64,000 nucleotides of DNA from Chrysemys picta bellii. Its lineage: Eukaryota; Chordata; Testudines; Emydidae. The first letter of the stretch is position 1, and each line of letters begins with the position of its first letter. Shown here piece by piece: positions 21,926 to 34,518 of this stretch. Under the pieces are notes generated by a model, which worked only from the letters and a program-made list of their open reading frames with translations, was not told the origin of the DNA and ran no database searches. The position numbers were made by a program, and so were the translations under genes. The DNA is taken from NCBI RefSeq assembly GCF_011386835.1, contig NC_088796.1, positions 32,443,011-32,507,010 on the forward strand. The letters are read 5' to 3'.

Positions 21926-24080
21926 AAGCACAAAGCCATCCTTTCTCTTCCTGCAATCCCCATCCTCATTCTGCAGCAAGTGAGGAGATGGTTGTCTTTA
22001 GAATTCCAGCCTTCACTACACAACCCTGATTCCTCCTTAGAACACAATCCATCTTGTGTATTGAATGAGCAGGGGTCCTGAGGAAAAAAATAGTGTCTGT
22101 TTATGTAATTAAACCTATATTATAATGCATACACAAAGAATTGCTGAATGTTGGCTATTTGGCATAGAGGCCATTTAACACTGCACTGGACCCAATATGT
22201 GCCTAGTATTTGGGAAAGCTAAGCATTTATAAAGTTGCAGTCCACTTTAAAATCCATCTCTGTGTATGTTTTTCAGTTTCCTATGTGTCCTGACCGATAT
22301 GGATCTGATTTTAAGCAACTATCTTGTCAAAATCATAGTCTTTAAAAAATTATATATGGGCCAAAATTGAACATCCTAATCACACCCCATGATTTTAATA
22401 ATGATGGGACATATGTACTATTCAGTAGTATTTGAATAAAATGTGGCTTCTCTCAGTGCAGAGATTTTTCCGGTCCTAATTTTTATCTTAATGTCAGAGA
22501 GAAACACTGACTGCCTGTGGCACTTTCCTAATGTATAAATGACACAGCTTATACAAGATAAACTTAGGGAACATGGCTATGCAGTCTAGGCAAAAAACCG
22601 CAAAAGCAACAAAATAATATTCTAAATCTAATAAGAAAATGAACATTTTAGGCAAGGAATGGTAGGAAGCATGAAAATGTCACTTTTCTACTACTCTGTG
22701 TGAGATCAATATTAAGTATTGTAATTTATCGTGGAAACTGGTAACCATAACATGTATTTCATTACTGTACAATGCAGCAGAAGTCTGATATTTTTCCCCA
22801 CATCCACAAAGATCCATGCCCACTGCAAATCTGGAGAGTGAGGTCAATTATTGAGGACTTTATTATTGCACACAAATGACAGATGAAGGGTGGGTTGAAG
22901 AGAGAAAACTAAATACTTGTTGTTCTTTCCATGTACCTTTTTTTCTCTCTTTTATTCCCCCTTATTGTCAAGTCCTAAACTTAACTGATTGATTGCAGGA
23001 ATTGCAGCAGAGATTGCTCTTGAGACTATATTTGAATAAGGAAACAGCAGTAGCCTCACAGACCATACATTTATTTTTTCTATGACTACTGGGTCACCAT
23101 TGAACTCTTTAGTCTGGGTTTACTATCTATGAGCTCTTCTAGTAGCTGGCCCTTTAAATTAGGGAGGGAAAGCAGCTGCAGCCTGGTGTCAGTTTTGCAT
23201 CTGACTGCTGCATGCTGCACCTCATTCCCTTCCAGCTGGAATTTCTGGTTCCTGTTATGTTTCCCTTTTATTTTATATCTGAGGAAGTTTCACATGCTCA
23301 CAAATAAACACTTTTCTCACTCGAGGCCTGATTGTATCTTGGCACCACTGGGATCCTAGCTGCCAGCACTAGGATCATGTACGTACCTATGTGCACACAG
23401 CCTCCTTACTGGGCCCCGAGAACAGTGCTGAGAGCTGGTAGCACAGTACCCAAAGGACCACCCACAAACACATCCCCAGGCCACTCCGCTTTTGCCTTCC
23501 TGTAGGAAATAACAGGGCTGATATATGGTGAAGAACTGATTATAGCCTGTGACAAGTGGTTTGCTTTCATCGGGGGAGCCTCACCTCCATCCACCAAACT
23601 TACGATGAAGTTGGGAATTACTTTTATTTTTGAATTATTTCCCCACACCGTAAGTTAACATTTCTCAGATGGTCCTGCTGCACCAACCATTTGTAGCATG
23701 GGAGGTGCTGGTACATACTTTCCTACCTACTAACATTGCTAGTACCCAAAGGAAGGCAGACTGGAGAATTCTAGTGGGATAGAGCATGAACACCCAGCTT
23801 TCAATTCTAGAATTCTATATTGATGTCATGATTACAATTATTTTCTTTTGGACTTCTCTCTGGTAAATATTTTTGGCCAGATGCTATTCACTGTACTCAT
23901 GCAAACAGTATAAATTGAAGTCCGAGAGACCTTTTCCATAAGAGATCCCTTTCTCTGCTTTGCAAAATCTCTCTTTGAGTCTATACTAGTTAAAACTTGT
24001 GCTGGTTGCTATCTCCTAGCAACTGGCAGTGATAAAAGCCCACATTTTCAAAAGCAGACACACATTTTGATGTCAATGAG
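21926..24080. other. Unassigned non-coding DNA
   Basis: Nothing recognised. Several 60-80 codon frames around 23129-23648 have no recognisable domain. Confidence 0.55.
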
Positions 24081-24099
24081 AACTGGGAATGTGGATGCT

Positions 24100-24500
24100 T
24101 AATAGACCTGTTCCACAAAGAGTGTCTGGCATCTTCATTGGCTTCCAGCTTGCTTCTGGGTGCAATTCTTATGACTTAGTATTAACATTCAGGATATTGA
24201 TTCAGGTCTATAAAGCCCCATGTGATCAAGTACTTAAGGATCCACCACCTTTCCTGTGCACGATTAGAAATGCTGAGAATAATTGGGATGCTTTTACCAT
24301 CAAAGATTTAACCATTTGGGCACAGAAGTCACAATGGCATCAGTGGCGGTCCCTTGCCTCTGGACTTCATTTTCTCTGATGGTTTGACAGAGCCTGAATC
24401 TGTATACCTTCAGGCACAGTGTAAAGCTTATCAGTTTATTCCAGCATTTGCCAGAAGGCATGGTGGTGGAGGAAATGTGTTTAATTTGTCCTGCAGGAAT
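24100..24500 (+). repeat. Possible decayed LINE ORF2 C-terminal fragment
   Basis: Around 24120-24250, conceptual translation in alternating frames gives HLHWLPA, then LTFRIL..VYKAP and PPPFL. This resembles the 'HWLP...FKI...LTYKAL...PxYL' block found near the C-terminus of several vertebrate LINE polymerases. The frames are broken and the similarity weak. It could be coincidental. Confidence 0.3.
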
Positions 24501-26598
24501 CTCTTTAAGGCTATTGGTCAATGTGTGGGGTTTTGGTGTATTTAAATTATGTAACTACTTCCAGAGAATGCTTGATGGCTACATTCTATAAATGTAAATA
24601 CAATACAAGAATACATAGGATATTTATATCATCTGATCTCAGTTACACCAGTAGAAACTGGGAGCAATTCCACAGATGTCAATGCACCTACTTCGGATTG
24701 ACATTGATAGTGAGACCAGAACCTTTCCTCTATATAGAAAACAATTGAACGTCAGTGTACTATTGAAATATGCAGCTGCCTGTAGGCTGTGACATATCAG
24801 CAATGAAACTTGAGGGAGAATTTTGGGTAGGCAGTGAATACTGAAGTTCTGCTTAGGCCCACCAAATTAGCATTTCAGATATAACCATATCACATCTTAA
24901 GATTCATGGTCCTGAACTATTTCAGCAAGCCACAATAATTTGTTGAAAACTAGGGGGAAGGAGGGAATAAGCCCTTAAAGTCAAAAATATTGGTTGCTGC
25001 TCTATAGACAAAAAAACAAACAACAAAAGCTACTCACTTGATGGATTTCTCTCCTTCTCTGCATAGATAAATAGATCCCTAGATTAAAAACAACTCAGAT
25101 CTTAATGGCAGAGGGCTACAGGTTTTGTAGCATCTTTTCACTTAAAAACTGAAATGCAAAACAGTAGATCTTAAACATTGGTAAAATAGAAATTCCTCTT
25201 GCAGCATCTGTAAGCTACAAATGAAAGTAACTTGTAACTTATCCTCCCATGCTTTTGAGGGGAGGGAAAAAAAGCTCAATTTTATGGCCAAAACTTCAAA
25301 GAACAAAAATGCTTCATGAAAGGTCTAATACCCTTTCTAAACTACTGGGGATAACTTAAATGTTTAAGTTTTATGGTACTTGGATGATTAAAAGAAAACT
25401 AGCAAGTATTGTAACAAGCATGATTTCTTTAAAACCAAAACTAGCTCAGAAACTACTCTACAATATGGATTAGAATAGGTGAGTATCATGGACTTTGATC
25501 TAATTGTCAAATTATTTTAGGTTCACAAATTAGTTTATTTGTTACTTTCCCTGTAATTTAACATCATGCTTTTTTCAAGGATGAGGCATTTCTTAGGCAG
25601 AGCAAGGCTGGCACAACTGAATGCCTTATATAGTACAGAATAGATTTCCCCTTGCCCCCCATCAGAATTACTCTTTCTCTCTTTATCGTCACAATCTTTT
25701 CGTAACTGTTTTTCACTCCACACACATCAGAGCTCTATTTATCATCCTATCCCTTCAATGCATTTTAACCTGTCTATCTCTCTGGTCTTGTTTTTCTCCC
25801 AAACTCTCATAAGTAAGGTGTGAACCCAATAATGATAGTGTCAAACCTTCTACTCCCCCATGATAAAGTGGGTATGAAATTTTATTGCAAAACAGGAATG
25901 CCTTGAGAATTTAAACTTAACATGTTGGTCCTATCACTATCTCAGGCTATGATCCTGAGACTTATTCTGCACGCATGGCCTACTGTGCTATGCAGATCCT
26001 TAATGAACAGAACTCCTGCATAGATGAAGGGGTCTAGCTCTTTACTAAAGAGCTGTAACCTGCAGGATTAGGGTGTCAGGTTAGATGTGATACTATATGT
26101 AAAATAAACTTCCATCTCTCAAACCACATTTAGTTAAAGTGAAGACAAAGTAATGTGTGAACACCGTAGTAGTTATACTGCAATTTTAATTTAAAATACT
26201 ATTTGAAAAGAGTTCAGTCCATTTCCCCTCCCGCCCCAAAAAAGAACACTTTTATAATTGCTATTTATATATGCACCATTTTTGAGCTTGGGGTTATTTT
26301 GTTATAATAATGTAAAAGATGTTTGATTTCTGTTGCAATCTTATATTGTAAGGCTGCAATCTGTAAACGGGTAATAGAACTGTCCCAGCATCTGGTTGTG
26401 TATAAAAAGTATCTGCTCTTTATAATCCTCTTGAATCAAAGTTATTTGGTATGCAGGTTTTATAAACTCTGCAATACCAGTTTAAAGGGGTTGGAAAAAC
26501 TCCACAGAGAACTTAGATTCTCAGCACCTCAAATATTTATAGTGAACAAGTCCAAAATCAGCTTCCCAAACTTCTAAAAATAAATAGCTTTCTGTACT
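24501..26598. other. Unassigned AT-rich DNA
   Basis: No gene or confident repeat was found. Open frames of 60-84 codons (for example 26323-26577) lack recognisable domains. Confidence 0.55.
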
Positions 26599-26673
26599 GG
26601 GGCACTGACCTAAAGCTCACTGAGGTCAATGGGAGTCTTTTCTCTGACTTCAGTGGGCTTTGGATAAGACCCT
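26599..26673. mobile_element. Small palindromic MITE ('ggcctgatccaaag' family)
   Basis: The ends ggggcactgacctaaag and ctttggataagaccct are inverted repeats. The core 'actgaggtcaatgggagtc' pairs with 'tgacttcagtggg'. Same family as 7505-7578. Confidence 0.65.
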
Positions 26674-27509
26674 AGGAGCTCAGTCCTGCTCACCATTTTA
26701 GCACTTTGCAGTTCAGATCAATGGGAGATGGAGGCACTCAGGACCCTCATAATTTGCTGAGCACCTTTCAGGATCAAAGTTTCAGTCACACAGTGACAAA
26801 TGACTAGACCGAATCTGGAGTTTCTCCACACCCTGTGGTTTACAGAAAAGAGATTCCAGAAAGTTAGAAGGCATTTCAAAATGTGAAAGCCCATCTTAAA
26901 AGGTGCTTTTTCTGACTACATCAAACTCTTCAAAAATTCTTCTCTGCCAAGAGAATATGCAATATTAAAGACAGACATTATTCTGGACGTCAGATATGTG
27001 ATCAGAACTGGACAAGCTAGAAAACTGTCTTCAACCCACAAACACTGTGGGCGGATCCTTAACTTGTGTCAGTGCGATGCTACTCTGGCTCTATAATGAT
27101 AAATAGAAACATTGTTTTCACATTACATGAGGTAATGCTGGAGTTATTTTATTTAAACAGTTGTGTAAACAAACAGATATCACCTCATGTTCATTATAAC
27201 TGAATGTATAAAACAAGCATCTTTCACTGCTCATGTAGTTCCCAAACAAAGACAAATAGTTTTTTTAAAAAACACTCATTTTTTCCCCCTCAGGTGGCTT
27301 TAGACAGTGCCTGACCTAGGAGAGACCTTTTCATGCTCTTTCCCAGATTTAGAGTATAATTGGTTTGAATGAGTTAACTGGTTTGGTTAAAATAAGAAAC
27401 AGCCCAAATATTTCTTGACATACAAAATTGCTTAACTTATGATTTTCTTTTTAGATGCATCTATAATCATGATTGGCTCTCTATTATGAGCTTTCAGCAA
27501 TAATGATAA

Positions 27510-27702
27510 TACCATCCAGCTCTTATATAGCACTTTTCATCAGCTAATCTCAAAGCAATTTACAAATGAGGTCAGTATCATTACCCCCATTTTAGAGATG
27601 GGGAAACTGAAGAACAAGGAGGTGAAGTGACTTGCCCAAGGTCACCCAACAAGCCAGAGATCTCCGGAGTCCCAGTCCAGGACTCTATCCACTAGACCTA
27701 TA
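27510..27702 (+). repeat. MIR-type SINE
   Basis: A well-preserved MIR 3' portion: 'attacccccattttagagat', 'ggggaaactgaagaacaagg' and 'gtgacttgcccaaggtcacc', ending 'ctctatccactagacc'. MIRs are tRNA-derived SINEs spread by L2-type LINEs and are ancient in amniotes. Confidence 0.85.
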
Positions 27703-28351
27703 GTAGCCCAGGCTAATCTCTGATAATCCTTTTCTGGGATGCCAGCCATAAACACAGGTTAATGGGTACTTAAACAAAAGCCGAGCACCAATACAGTAGG
27801 CAGGAGGGTAAAAGAATTAAGAAGAGCTTCTGGTGGCACTAATGGCGCTCTCATATCTACTTCAAGAACTGGCAGCTCCTACATGGCAGTGCCTTCCCCT
27901 AAACAGCCCTATTCTAAATTGTCAGCGTGGGTACTTCCCAGTGCACCAAACACGAAACCAGCAGATTTCTTGGCATCACTCCAAAAATCCTCTTGATGGA
28001 TATCTTGCTTCCCCCCCGAACTAAGTGGGATAAGGTAGGCAATTAAAAAAAATGTGTATATATATATACATATATATTCCAGTTCTGCCACAGCAAGGAT
28101 TAAAACTCTGTACCTGGTGATACATATGCTTCTAGCTAGAAGCATCACTGGAGACTCTCAGTAACTCTTCATTTACAGGCTATTGTATGTGCTTCTATTG
28201 TGCTTCAGCACTATGAAACCAGCACCACAGCTGATATCACAGAATAGTAATGAATTTGCACAGTAGCCCCCTAGTATTAGTTCTGACAGCTGGTGTTACC
28301 CGGGGTTCTTTCAACCCAAAGCTCTTGGTAACTTTTACTCTATGTTAGGTG
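27703..28351. other. Unassigned DNA with a short AT microsatellite
   Basis: A TA-rich alternating tract lies near 28050-28078. Nothing else recognised. Confidence 0.5.
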
Positions 28352-28922
28352 GTGTCAGGAAATAAATCAGGGGAGACACGGTCGTCCAACCGATAGATGA
28401 CTGGCACAAACAGGACAAGAGTGCTTTCACTTAAAGCTAAACTTTACTTAGTCTCAAGCACTTACACATGTCTGTAACACAAGTTAGTAAAACATCCCCA
28501 ACCCTTGATAATTACCGAAGCTGAGTGTGGCTCTCGAATGGCACAGCGGCAGCCCATGTGCTGGTGGGGAACACAAGACGTATCCAGAGGGAGAGTCCAG
28601 TCCTGAAGAGTCCCACTACCTCAAACTTTCCCCCTTTATTTATACATTAGTAATAGAAGGCCATGTCCCTTAAAGAAAACTTGTTAAGCAAGTAGTTTAA
28701 ATGGTCAAGAAGGAGGCTTCCTTCTGATTATTGATTAACCCGGTATGGGGTTTTCCCAGAGTTTGCAGCCTTGAGGCCCCAATAGACATTCCTGCTCTTC
28801 TAAAATGCATGTATCAGCAACTTCAACACAATTCTTATCAGGAAGGATGCGGGGTCAAGCTGCCCTTTCTGTGGCACCCAAAACTCCCTCCCATCCTGCC
28901 TTGGTCAAGCTGAGTTTGCTAC
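28352..28922 (-). mobile_element. Probable LTR, reverse orientation
   Basis: On the plus strand it starts tgtcaggaaataaatc and ends gagtttgctaca, so it has TG...CA ends on either strand. On the minus strand a TATA-like tataaataaaggggg (about 28631-28645) is followed by about 290 bp to the end, as in a U3-R-U5 layout. No matching target duplication is visible, so the boundaries or its status as a solo LTR are uncertain. The right part (to about 29015) may belong to the same repeat. Confidence 0.5.
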
Positions 28923-29527
28923 ATGCCCACTTTATGGCCTGCTGACTTGGCTGCTTTTAGCAATAAGCCATAGTGGTTTCAGGCACTTTACTGGTTTGCC
29001 AAAATCTCCCCCTACACTGGTAGTGCAGTAATGCCATGGTTATAGTTCCTTTTCAGCATATTTCAGCAGTTATAACAATCAGCTAGTTATTAAGAGCTGT
29101 GATACACACAGACACACCTGCAGTAAGATGACAGAGGCCATATAATTACTTAGATGGATAGGTTTGTAAGTGTCATGGGCTTAGTCCCTCCACAGCACCT
29201 CCTTGGTATGGGAGAGGTCCTGTACACACTCAGCCCCTCATTGTCTGGGTCCACACAGTCCATCATACGGGTGCAGGGATAGAAACTCAGCCCTTTGGCT
29301 GGGTTCCACTGGGGTTTACCCCTTCTAGGATTCAGGAGAAAAGCAACAAAGGAAAGGAAAAACAAATAGGCCCAAATATGCCCAGGCCTCTGTCACAGGG
29401 CAGAGATTCTCCCCAGCTTCCAGGCATATACTGCCACCTTCACTCTCCTTTAAGAAAGTTTACAGTCCAAACATAAGCAAATAAAACAAACTGTCCCTTA
29501 ACTCACCCTTTGTCCTAGGGTTTCACA

Positions 29528-29635
29528 TAGGTTGACCAGACGTCCCAGTATTAGGGGTTTTGTCTTATATAGGCAACAATACCCTGCCCCCAAAGAAATG
29601 TCCTGATTTTTCACACTTGCTATCTGGTCATCCTA
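29528..29635. mobile_element. 108-bp hAT-type MITE
   Basis: The ends taggttgaccaga and tctggtcatccta are inverted repeats. The flanking octamers gtttcaca (29520-29527 and 29636-29643) are identical, giving a perfect 8-bp duplication. No coding capacity. It is inserted in the surrounding LTR-like sequence. Confidence 0.9.
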
Positions 29636-29836
29636 GTTTCACAGCATCCCCTCCCAGGTGTCTCTGCTGGTTCTGGTGATCCTGCTTCTTGCAGCTTCCT
29701 AGTCCCAACCAGTTCTGCTCCCTTTCTGGAACACCAGCCTCAGGGCTACCTTCTCAGGCACCTGGCCCCTAGCTCCAGGGATCCACCACAGGAGTTAGCA
29801 CCATTCCACTATAGCTCCATTCCCCAGGCACAATGG

Positions 29837-31480
29837 ATTCATAGATTCATAGATTCTAGAACTGGAAGGGACCTCGAGAGATCATCGAGTCCAGTCCCCT
29901 GCCCACATGGCAGGACCAAATACTGTCTAGACCATCCCTGATAGACATGTATCTAACCTACTCTTAAATATCTCCAGAGATGGAGATTCCACAACCTCCC
30001 TAGGCAATTTATTACAGTGTTTAACCACCCTGACAGTTAGGAACTTTTTCCTAATGCCCAACCTAGACCTTCCTTGATGCAGTTTAAACCCATTGCTTCT
30101 TGTTCTATCCTTAGAGGCTAAGGTAAACAAGTTTTCTCCCTCCTCCTTATGACACCCTTTTAAATACCTGAAAACTGCTATCATGTCCCCTCTCAGTCTT
30201 CTCTTTTCCAAACTAAACAAACCCAATTCTTTCAGCCTTCCTTCATAGGTCATGTTCTCAAGACCTTTAATCATTCTTGTTGCTCTTCTCTGGACCCTCT
30301 CCAATTTCTCCACATCTTTCTTGAAATGCGGTGCCCAGAACTGCACACAATACTCCAGCTGAGGCCTAACCAGAGCAGAGTAGAGCGGAAGAATGACTTC
30401 TCGTGTCTTGCTCACAACACACCTGTTAATACATCCCAGAATCATGTTTGCTTTTTTTGCAACAGCATCACACTGTTGACTCATATTTAGCTTGTGGTCC
30501 ACTATAACCCCTAGATCCCTTTCTGCTGTACTCCTTCCTAGACAGTCTCTTCCCATTCTGTATGTGTGAAACTGATTGTTCCTTCCTAAGTGGAGCGCTT
30601 TGCATTTGTCTTTGTTAAACTTCATCCTGTTTAACTCATACCATTTCTCCAATTTGTCCAGATCATTTTGAATTATGACCCTGTCCTCCAAAGCAGTTGC
30701 AATCCCTCCCAGTTTGGTATCATCCGCAAACTTAATAAGTGTACTTTCTATGCCAATATCTAAGTCGTTGATGAAGCTATTGAACAGAGCCGGTTCCAAA
30801 ACAGACCCCTGCAGAACCCTACTCGTTATGCCTTTCCAGCAGGATTGGGAACCATTAATAACAACTCTCTGAGTACGGTTATCCAGCCAGTTATGAACCC
30901 ACCTTATAGTAGCCCCATCTAAATTGTATTTGCCTAGTTTATCGATAAGAATATCATGCGAGACCGTATCAAATGCCTTACTAAAGTCTAGGTATACCAC
31001 ATCCACAGCTTCTCCCTTATCCACAAGCCTCGTTATCCTATCAAAGAAAGCTATCAGATTGGTTTGACATAATTTGTTCTTCACAAATCCATGCTGGCTA
31101 TTCCCTATCACCTTACCACCTTCCAAGTGTTTGCAGATGATTTCCTTAATTACTTGCTCCATTATCTTCCCAGGCACAGAAGTTAAACTAACTGGTCTGT
31201 AGTTTCCTGGGTTGTTTTCATTTCCCTTTTTATAGATGGGCACTATATTTGCCCTTTTCCAGTCTTCTGGAATCTCTCCCATCTCCCATGATTTTCCAAA
31301 GATAATAGCTAGAGGCTCAGATATCTCCTCTATTAGCTCCTTGAGTATTCTAGGATGCATTTCATCAGGCCCTGGTGACTTGCAGGCATCTAACTTTTCT
31401 AAGTGATTTTTAACTTGTTCTTTTTTTATTTTATCTGCTAAACCTACCCCCTTCACCTGGACTCTGATCACTCCTCCCCT
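29837..31480 (-). mobile_element. CR1 LINE, 5'-truncated
   Basis: The 3' end is the octamer array attcatag-attcatag-attctag (29837-29859 on the plus strand), the CR1 hallmark used in place of a poly-A tail. Inward of it are a 3' UTR of about 70-90 bp and the open reverse-transcriptase frame. The endonuclease domain and ORF1 are missing, so the copy is 5'-truncated at about the start of the RT domain. It interrupts the LTR-like element 29171-31578. Confidence 0.9.
29927..31471 (-). CDS. CR1 ORF2 reverse transcriptase, N-terminally truncated
   Basis: 514 codons without a stop. Visible RT motifs: [13 protein letters not shown] (about residues 31-43), [13 protein letters not shown] (90-102), NSQHGFVK (124-131), [13 protein letters not shown] (158-170, catalytic Asp), [10 protein letters not shown] (221-230) and the catalytic [12 protein letters not shown] (245-256). 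After this come the thumb and a C-terminal region to SGMV. The first 'Met' is a GTG inside the truncated frame, not a true start; full CR1 ORF2 would have an upstream endonuclease domain. The motif usually QGSVLGP has Glu for the second Gly, which could impair activity. The protein would copy LINE RNA at nicked DNA, but without its endonuclease, promoter and ORF1 the copy is almost certainly dead. The long open frame suggests a fairly recent insertion. Confidence 0.9.
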   Translation of the reverse strand: MIRVQVKGVGLADKIKKEQVKNHLEKLDACKSPGPDEMHPRILKELIEEISEPLAIIFGKSWEMGEIPEDWKRANIVPIYKKGNENNPGNYRPVSLTSVPGKIMEQVIKEIICKHLEGGKVIGNSQHGFVKNKLCQTNLIAFFDRITRLVDKGEAVDVVYLDFSKAFDTVSHDILIDKLGKYNLDGATIRWVHNWLDNRTQRVVINGSQSCWKGITSRVLQGSVLEPALFNSFINDLDIGIESTLIKFADDTKLGGIATALEDRVIIQNDLDKLEKWYELNRMKFNKDKCKALHLGRNNQFHTYRMGRDCLGRSTAERDLGVIVDHKLNMSQQCDAVAKKANMILGCINRCVVSKTREVILPLYSALVRPQLEYCVQFWAPHFKKDVEKLERVQRRATRMIKGLENMTYEGRLKELGLFSLEKRRLRGDMIAVFRYLKGCHKEEGENLFTLASKDRTRSNGFKLHQGRSRLGIRKKFLTVRVVKHCNKLPREVVESPSLEIFKSRLDTCLSGMV

Positions 31481-31578
31481 TCCTGCCCCCTGACGGGCCT
31501 TTATAGCTCTATCGGGCCTACTTGGTCTGACGGGGAGCTCGGCCCGGTATACACACAGGGATCAGTTCCCCTGTTACA

Positions 31579-32693
31579 GTCTCCCTTCTTCAGAGAATCT
31601 CTGGCTAGTAGCAGTCTGGTGTCTTCAGGCAAGGTACCAGAAAATGTCTTGAGTCAATCAGTTGGGGATCCACCACACCTTTTCCTGAGGAGGCTCAGAC
31701 CATCTGTAGTCATATGAACAGGTTCTCTCTTCAACCAGGCTCCTCCCCAGGTAATGATGATGAGATGTCTGTCCTCCTCAAACAGCTGCCACCCTTGGGG
31801 CACTCACCCAGCTTCCAGTCATCCACACCCAGGCAGTCATCAGTATGTAGGAGACTCTTCCCTCCAGCTGCAGGAATCTACTTTTCCAGGACTGTCATAG
31901 TTACCAAAAGTAGTCAAGGAAATAAAACCTGCTAACTAATACAAGGCAGCAACCAGTCTTTCTTCTGGCACGGGGCCTCCAGCAAATTGTAATACAGTTC
32001 AGCATCCTCAGACAAGTCACTCACAGGAGTTCTAAAGCAGACATTAAAGGTCTGGCCCACCTTCACCTCCGGAGACTCAAACTGGCTGTGGTCACATAGG
32101 CAGACTTTGTCCTCAGCTATGCTCCACTCCAGAAGCTGAGGATGAGAGGTCTGTTCTGCTCACTACTGACTTGGGCCTTTTAAGGCCATTCCTCCAGGCC
32201 CACACTAGGTGCGGTGAAGAAGGTGCGTGAGCAACATGTCTGGTCCAATGTTTGTATACCTGACTACAGTAAGGAAAAACAAAATATATCAAAATAAAAT
32301 GCTGGTTTTCACAGTTATTTGCTAATTTCCATATCAGATGTCAAATTGATTTTTATTAGTAGTAATAATAACTAGATAGAGACATCTTGTTTCTCTGAAT
32401 ACCAATATTCATTGGCATGAAGGGCAAATATTGATCTAGGTAAAGCCAAGGCCAATATTATCTTCAAGGAACAATGGGCTTTTCTAATCTCCCATCCGTT
32501 TTATATTAGTGTAGTTCTGTTGACTTCAGTAGAGTCTACAGTGGTGGGAGTGAGATCAGAATCAGGCCCAGTAAATCTTGATATTCACTGAAACAAGAAG
32601 TTAATATATTTATTGGTACATGAATGTGAAATGCTTGGTCAAAAATACCTTGAAATCTCTCCATTGTGACTAGAACTCCATCAGCTCCAGATG
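31579..32693. other. Unassigned; possible internal retroelement sequence
   Basis: Bases 31579-32220 are GC-richer than the flanks and lie upstream (minus strand) of the LTR-like element, so they may be its internal 3' region. No retroviral protein motif was recognised. Bases 32221-32693 are ordinary AT-rich DNA. Confidence 0.35.
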
Positions 32694-32701
32694 AACTATA
32701 T

Positions 32702-32920
32702 CAGTGGGTCTGAAACCTTTTTTACTGGTGACCCCTTTCACATTGCAAACCTCTGAGTGCCACCCCCCTAATAAGTTAAACACACTGTTTAATATATTTA
32801 ACACCATTATGAATGCTGGAGGCAAGCGGGGCTTGGGGTGGAGATTGACAGCTCGTGACCCCCCATGTAATGACCTTGCGACCCCCTGAGGGGTCCCGGC
32901 CCTCAGTTTGAGAACCCCTG
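32702..32920. mobile_element. 219-bp hAT-type MITE
   Basis: It starts cagtgggtctgaaacc and ends cagtttgagaacccctg, imperfect inverted repeats of the hAT type. Flanking octamers aactatat (32694-32701) and aactatac (32921-32928) match at 7 of 8. No transposase. The terminal motif resembles the element at 3253-3583 (cagtggttctcaaa), so they may be related families. Confidence 0.85.
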
Positions 32921-32928
32921 AACTATAC

Positions 32929-34518
32929 TGTCTTGCCAGCTGCTGAGGGTCTGACTTTTCTTTGTTTCTGGTGATCCAGTCAAGAAGCAGAAATATGGTT
33001 ATGCTAGTTCCAGACCTCCTGGCTCATGCAAATAATAATAATATTATTAATTTGGTAATTTCCCTTATATTATTTGCCCTTTATATTATAGATGAATTTA
33101 TAATTGCGATAGAAGAAAAACTAAGCGAGATGCAGGTCATTTCACATTGTTGTTGTTTAAGAGAAAAATTGGTAACAAAATAGCATATTAAAATTAAATC
33201 TGTGTACGGTACCTACTTTATTTTACACAAACATACAGAAAATAGAAATGAAAAATAAATCCATTGTTGGTTTTATTGCAATGTTATATTTTTATGTGTT
33301 AGATGGAAATATGAGTGAGTCAGGGGCCTGGGTTTTTTGGTGCAAATTCAGTGTTTTAACAGGACATAATTTGCCATTGACAAGGTGTCTGAGAATTCCA
33401 AATAATAAGTCAGCTTCCTCAGCTTTGGTTGCTTGCTTGGAGTTTTGCCTAAAATTTTGATCTAAAATGTGTGAAATTGTATGTGGTATTTCAAACATTT
33501 CAGGGGAAGACCTCACACCCAGAATCCCCCCATTTAATTTTTTCTTGACTTCTCACCTTTGTTATCCTAGTTATGAACTTGAGTAGTCTTAGTCCTAACA
33601 CCAACATGTACATTTTTAGTTGTTAGAATTTGTGTATCTTTCTTTGTCCTCTGTAGAATCATCAATTATGCTGTGATATGGACATTATCTTTTCCTCCCA
33701 ACCTGTAGTGTTAAATATAGGTGAGTACTATTCAGGATTAGGAATACCCTGATTTAATCTGTTTATGCAGTGTCCTGACAAAGCCACATTCTCTTCCGTA
33801 CGTGGCAGATGTTTTGTGTCTACTTGATTAGGCAATTGATTCAGCCCTTGATGCCTTAAAAAGAGTATTAATGTCTAAGGTGTTTGCCAGTCTACTGAGG
33901 CAAAGGAATGGAATGGGGCATCTTTTGTATGCTAGTCTTTGGAAATAAACATTTAAGGGTGGTGACTGCCCATTGACTTTACCAGTTGGATAGGGATAAA
34001 GAACAAGTCATCTGAAGACATTTTATTCTTTTCATCCCATAACCCTCTAAATCCTGGTCGAGTGCACTGTGATTCACTGCACAGCAGGACTTTCTCTGCT
34101 GTAATTCATGTTATATATAGCAGCTGTATATAGTGAAGGTTACTGGGCAAGCTTGCTTTTGCGAGAAGCCACTTGCACAGATGAATGAGCAAGACATCTA
34201 GGATCCAGAGGCCCCCCCCTTTTTTTTTCTAAACATACTATTAATTGGATTTATTTAAGGGCTCTTTCAAAAGGTGGGAGGTGGAGCAACAGGTACACGT
34301 GGGAATGTTGTGATTTTATGCTAGACCTGTCACTGTTTGTTGCTTTCTGTGTGAACTAATAACTTGAAAGAGAATGGCCACAAAGATGAACCCCCTGAGA
34401 GGACTGCTCCTATCACAGCTATTGAATAAAAGTTTGAGCAATGTATATATTTATCTGTGATTTGCTGGAATAATTATAATACACATATTTTCTTTTAAAA
34501 TATAAATCTAATACTCCC
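32929..34518. other. Unassigned AT-rich DNA
   Basis: No gene or repeat recognised. There is a homopolymer run of C then T near 34213-34229. Confidence 0.55.

Larger units (their letters stand above)
29171..31578 (-). mobile_element. LTR-like element, reverse strand, with nested MITE and CR1
   Basis: On the plus strand it begins tgtcatgggcttagtc and ends cagttcccctgttaca (TG...CA on either strand). On the minus strand a purine run, gaagaagggagac, lies immediately upstream and resembles a polypurine tract, so this may be a 3' LTR. Two insertions interrupt it: 29528-29635 (hAT MITE) and about 29837-31480 (CR1). Without them the LTR is about 640 bp. No target duplication was identified. Bases 31579-32220 could be 3' internal retroelement sequence, but I recognise no protein there. 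Confidence 0.5.
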
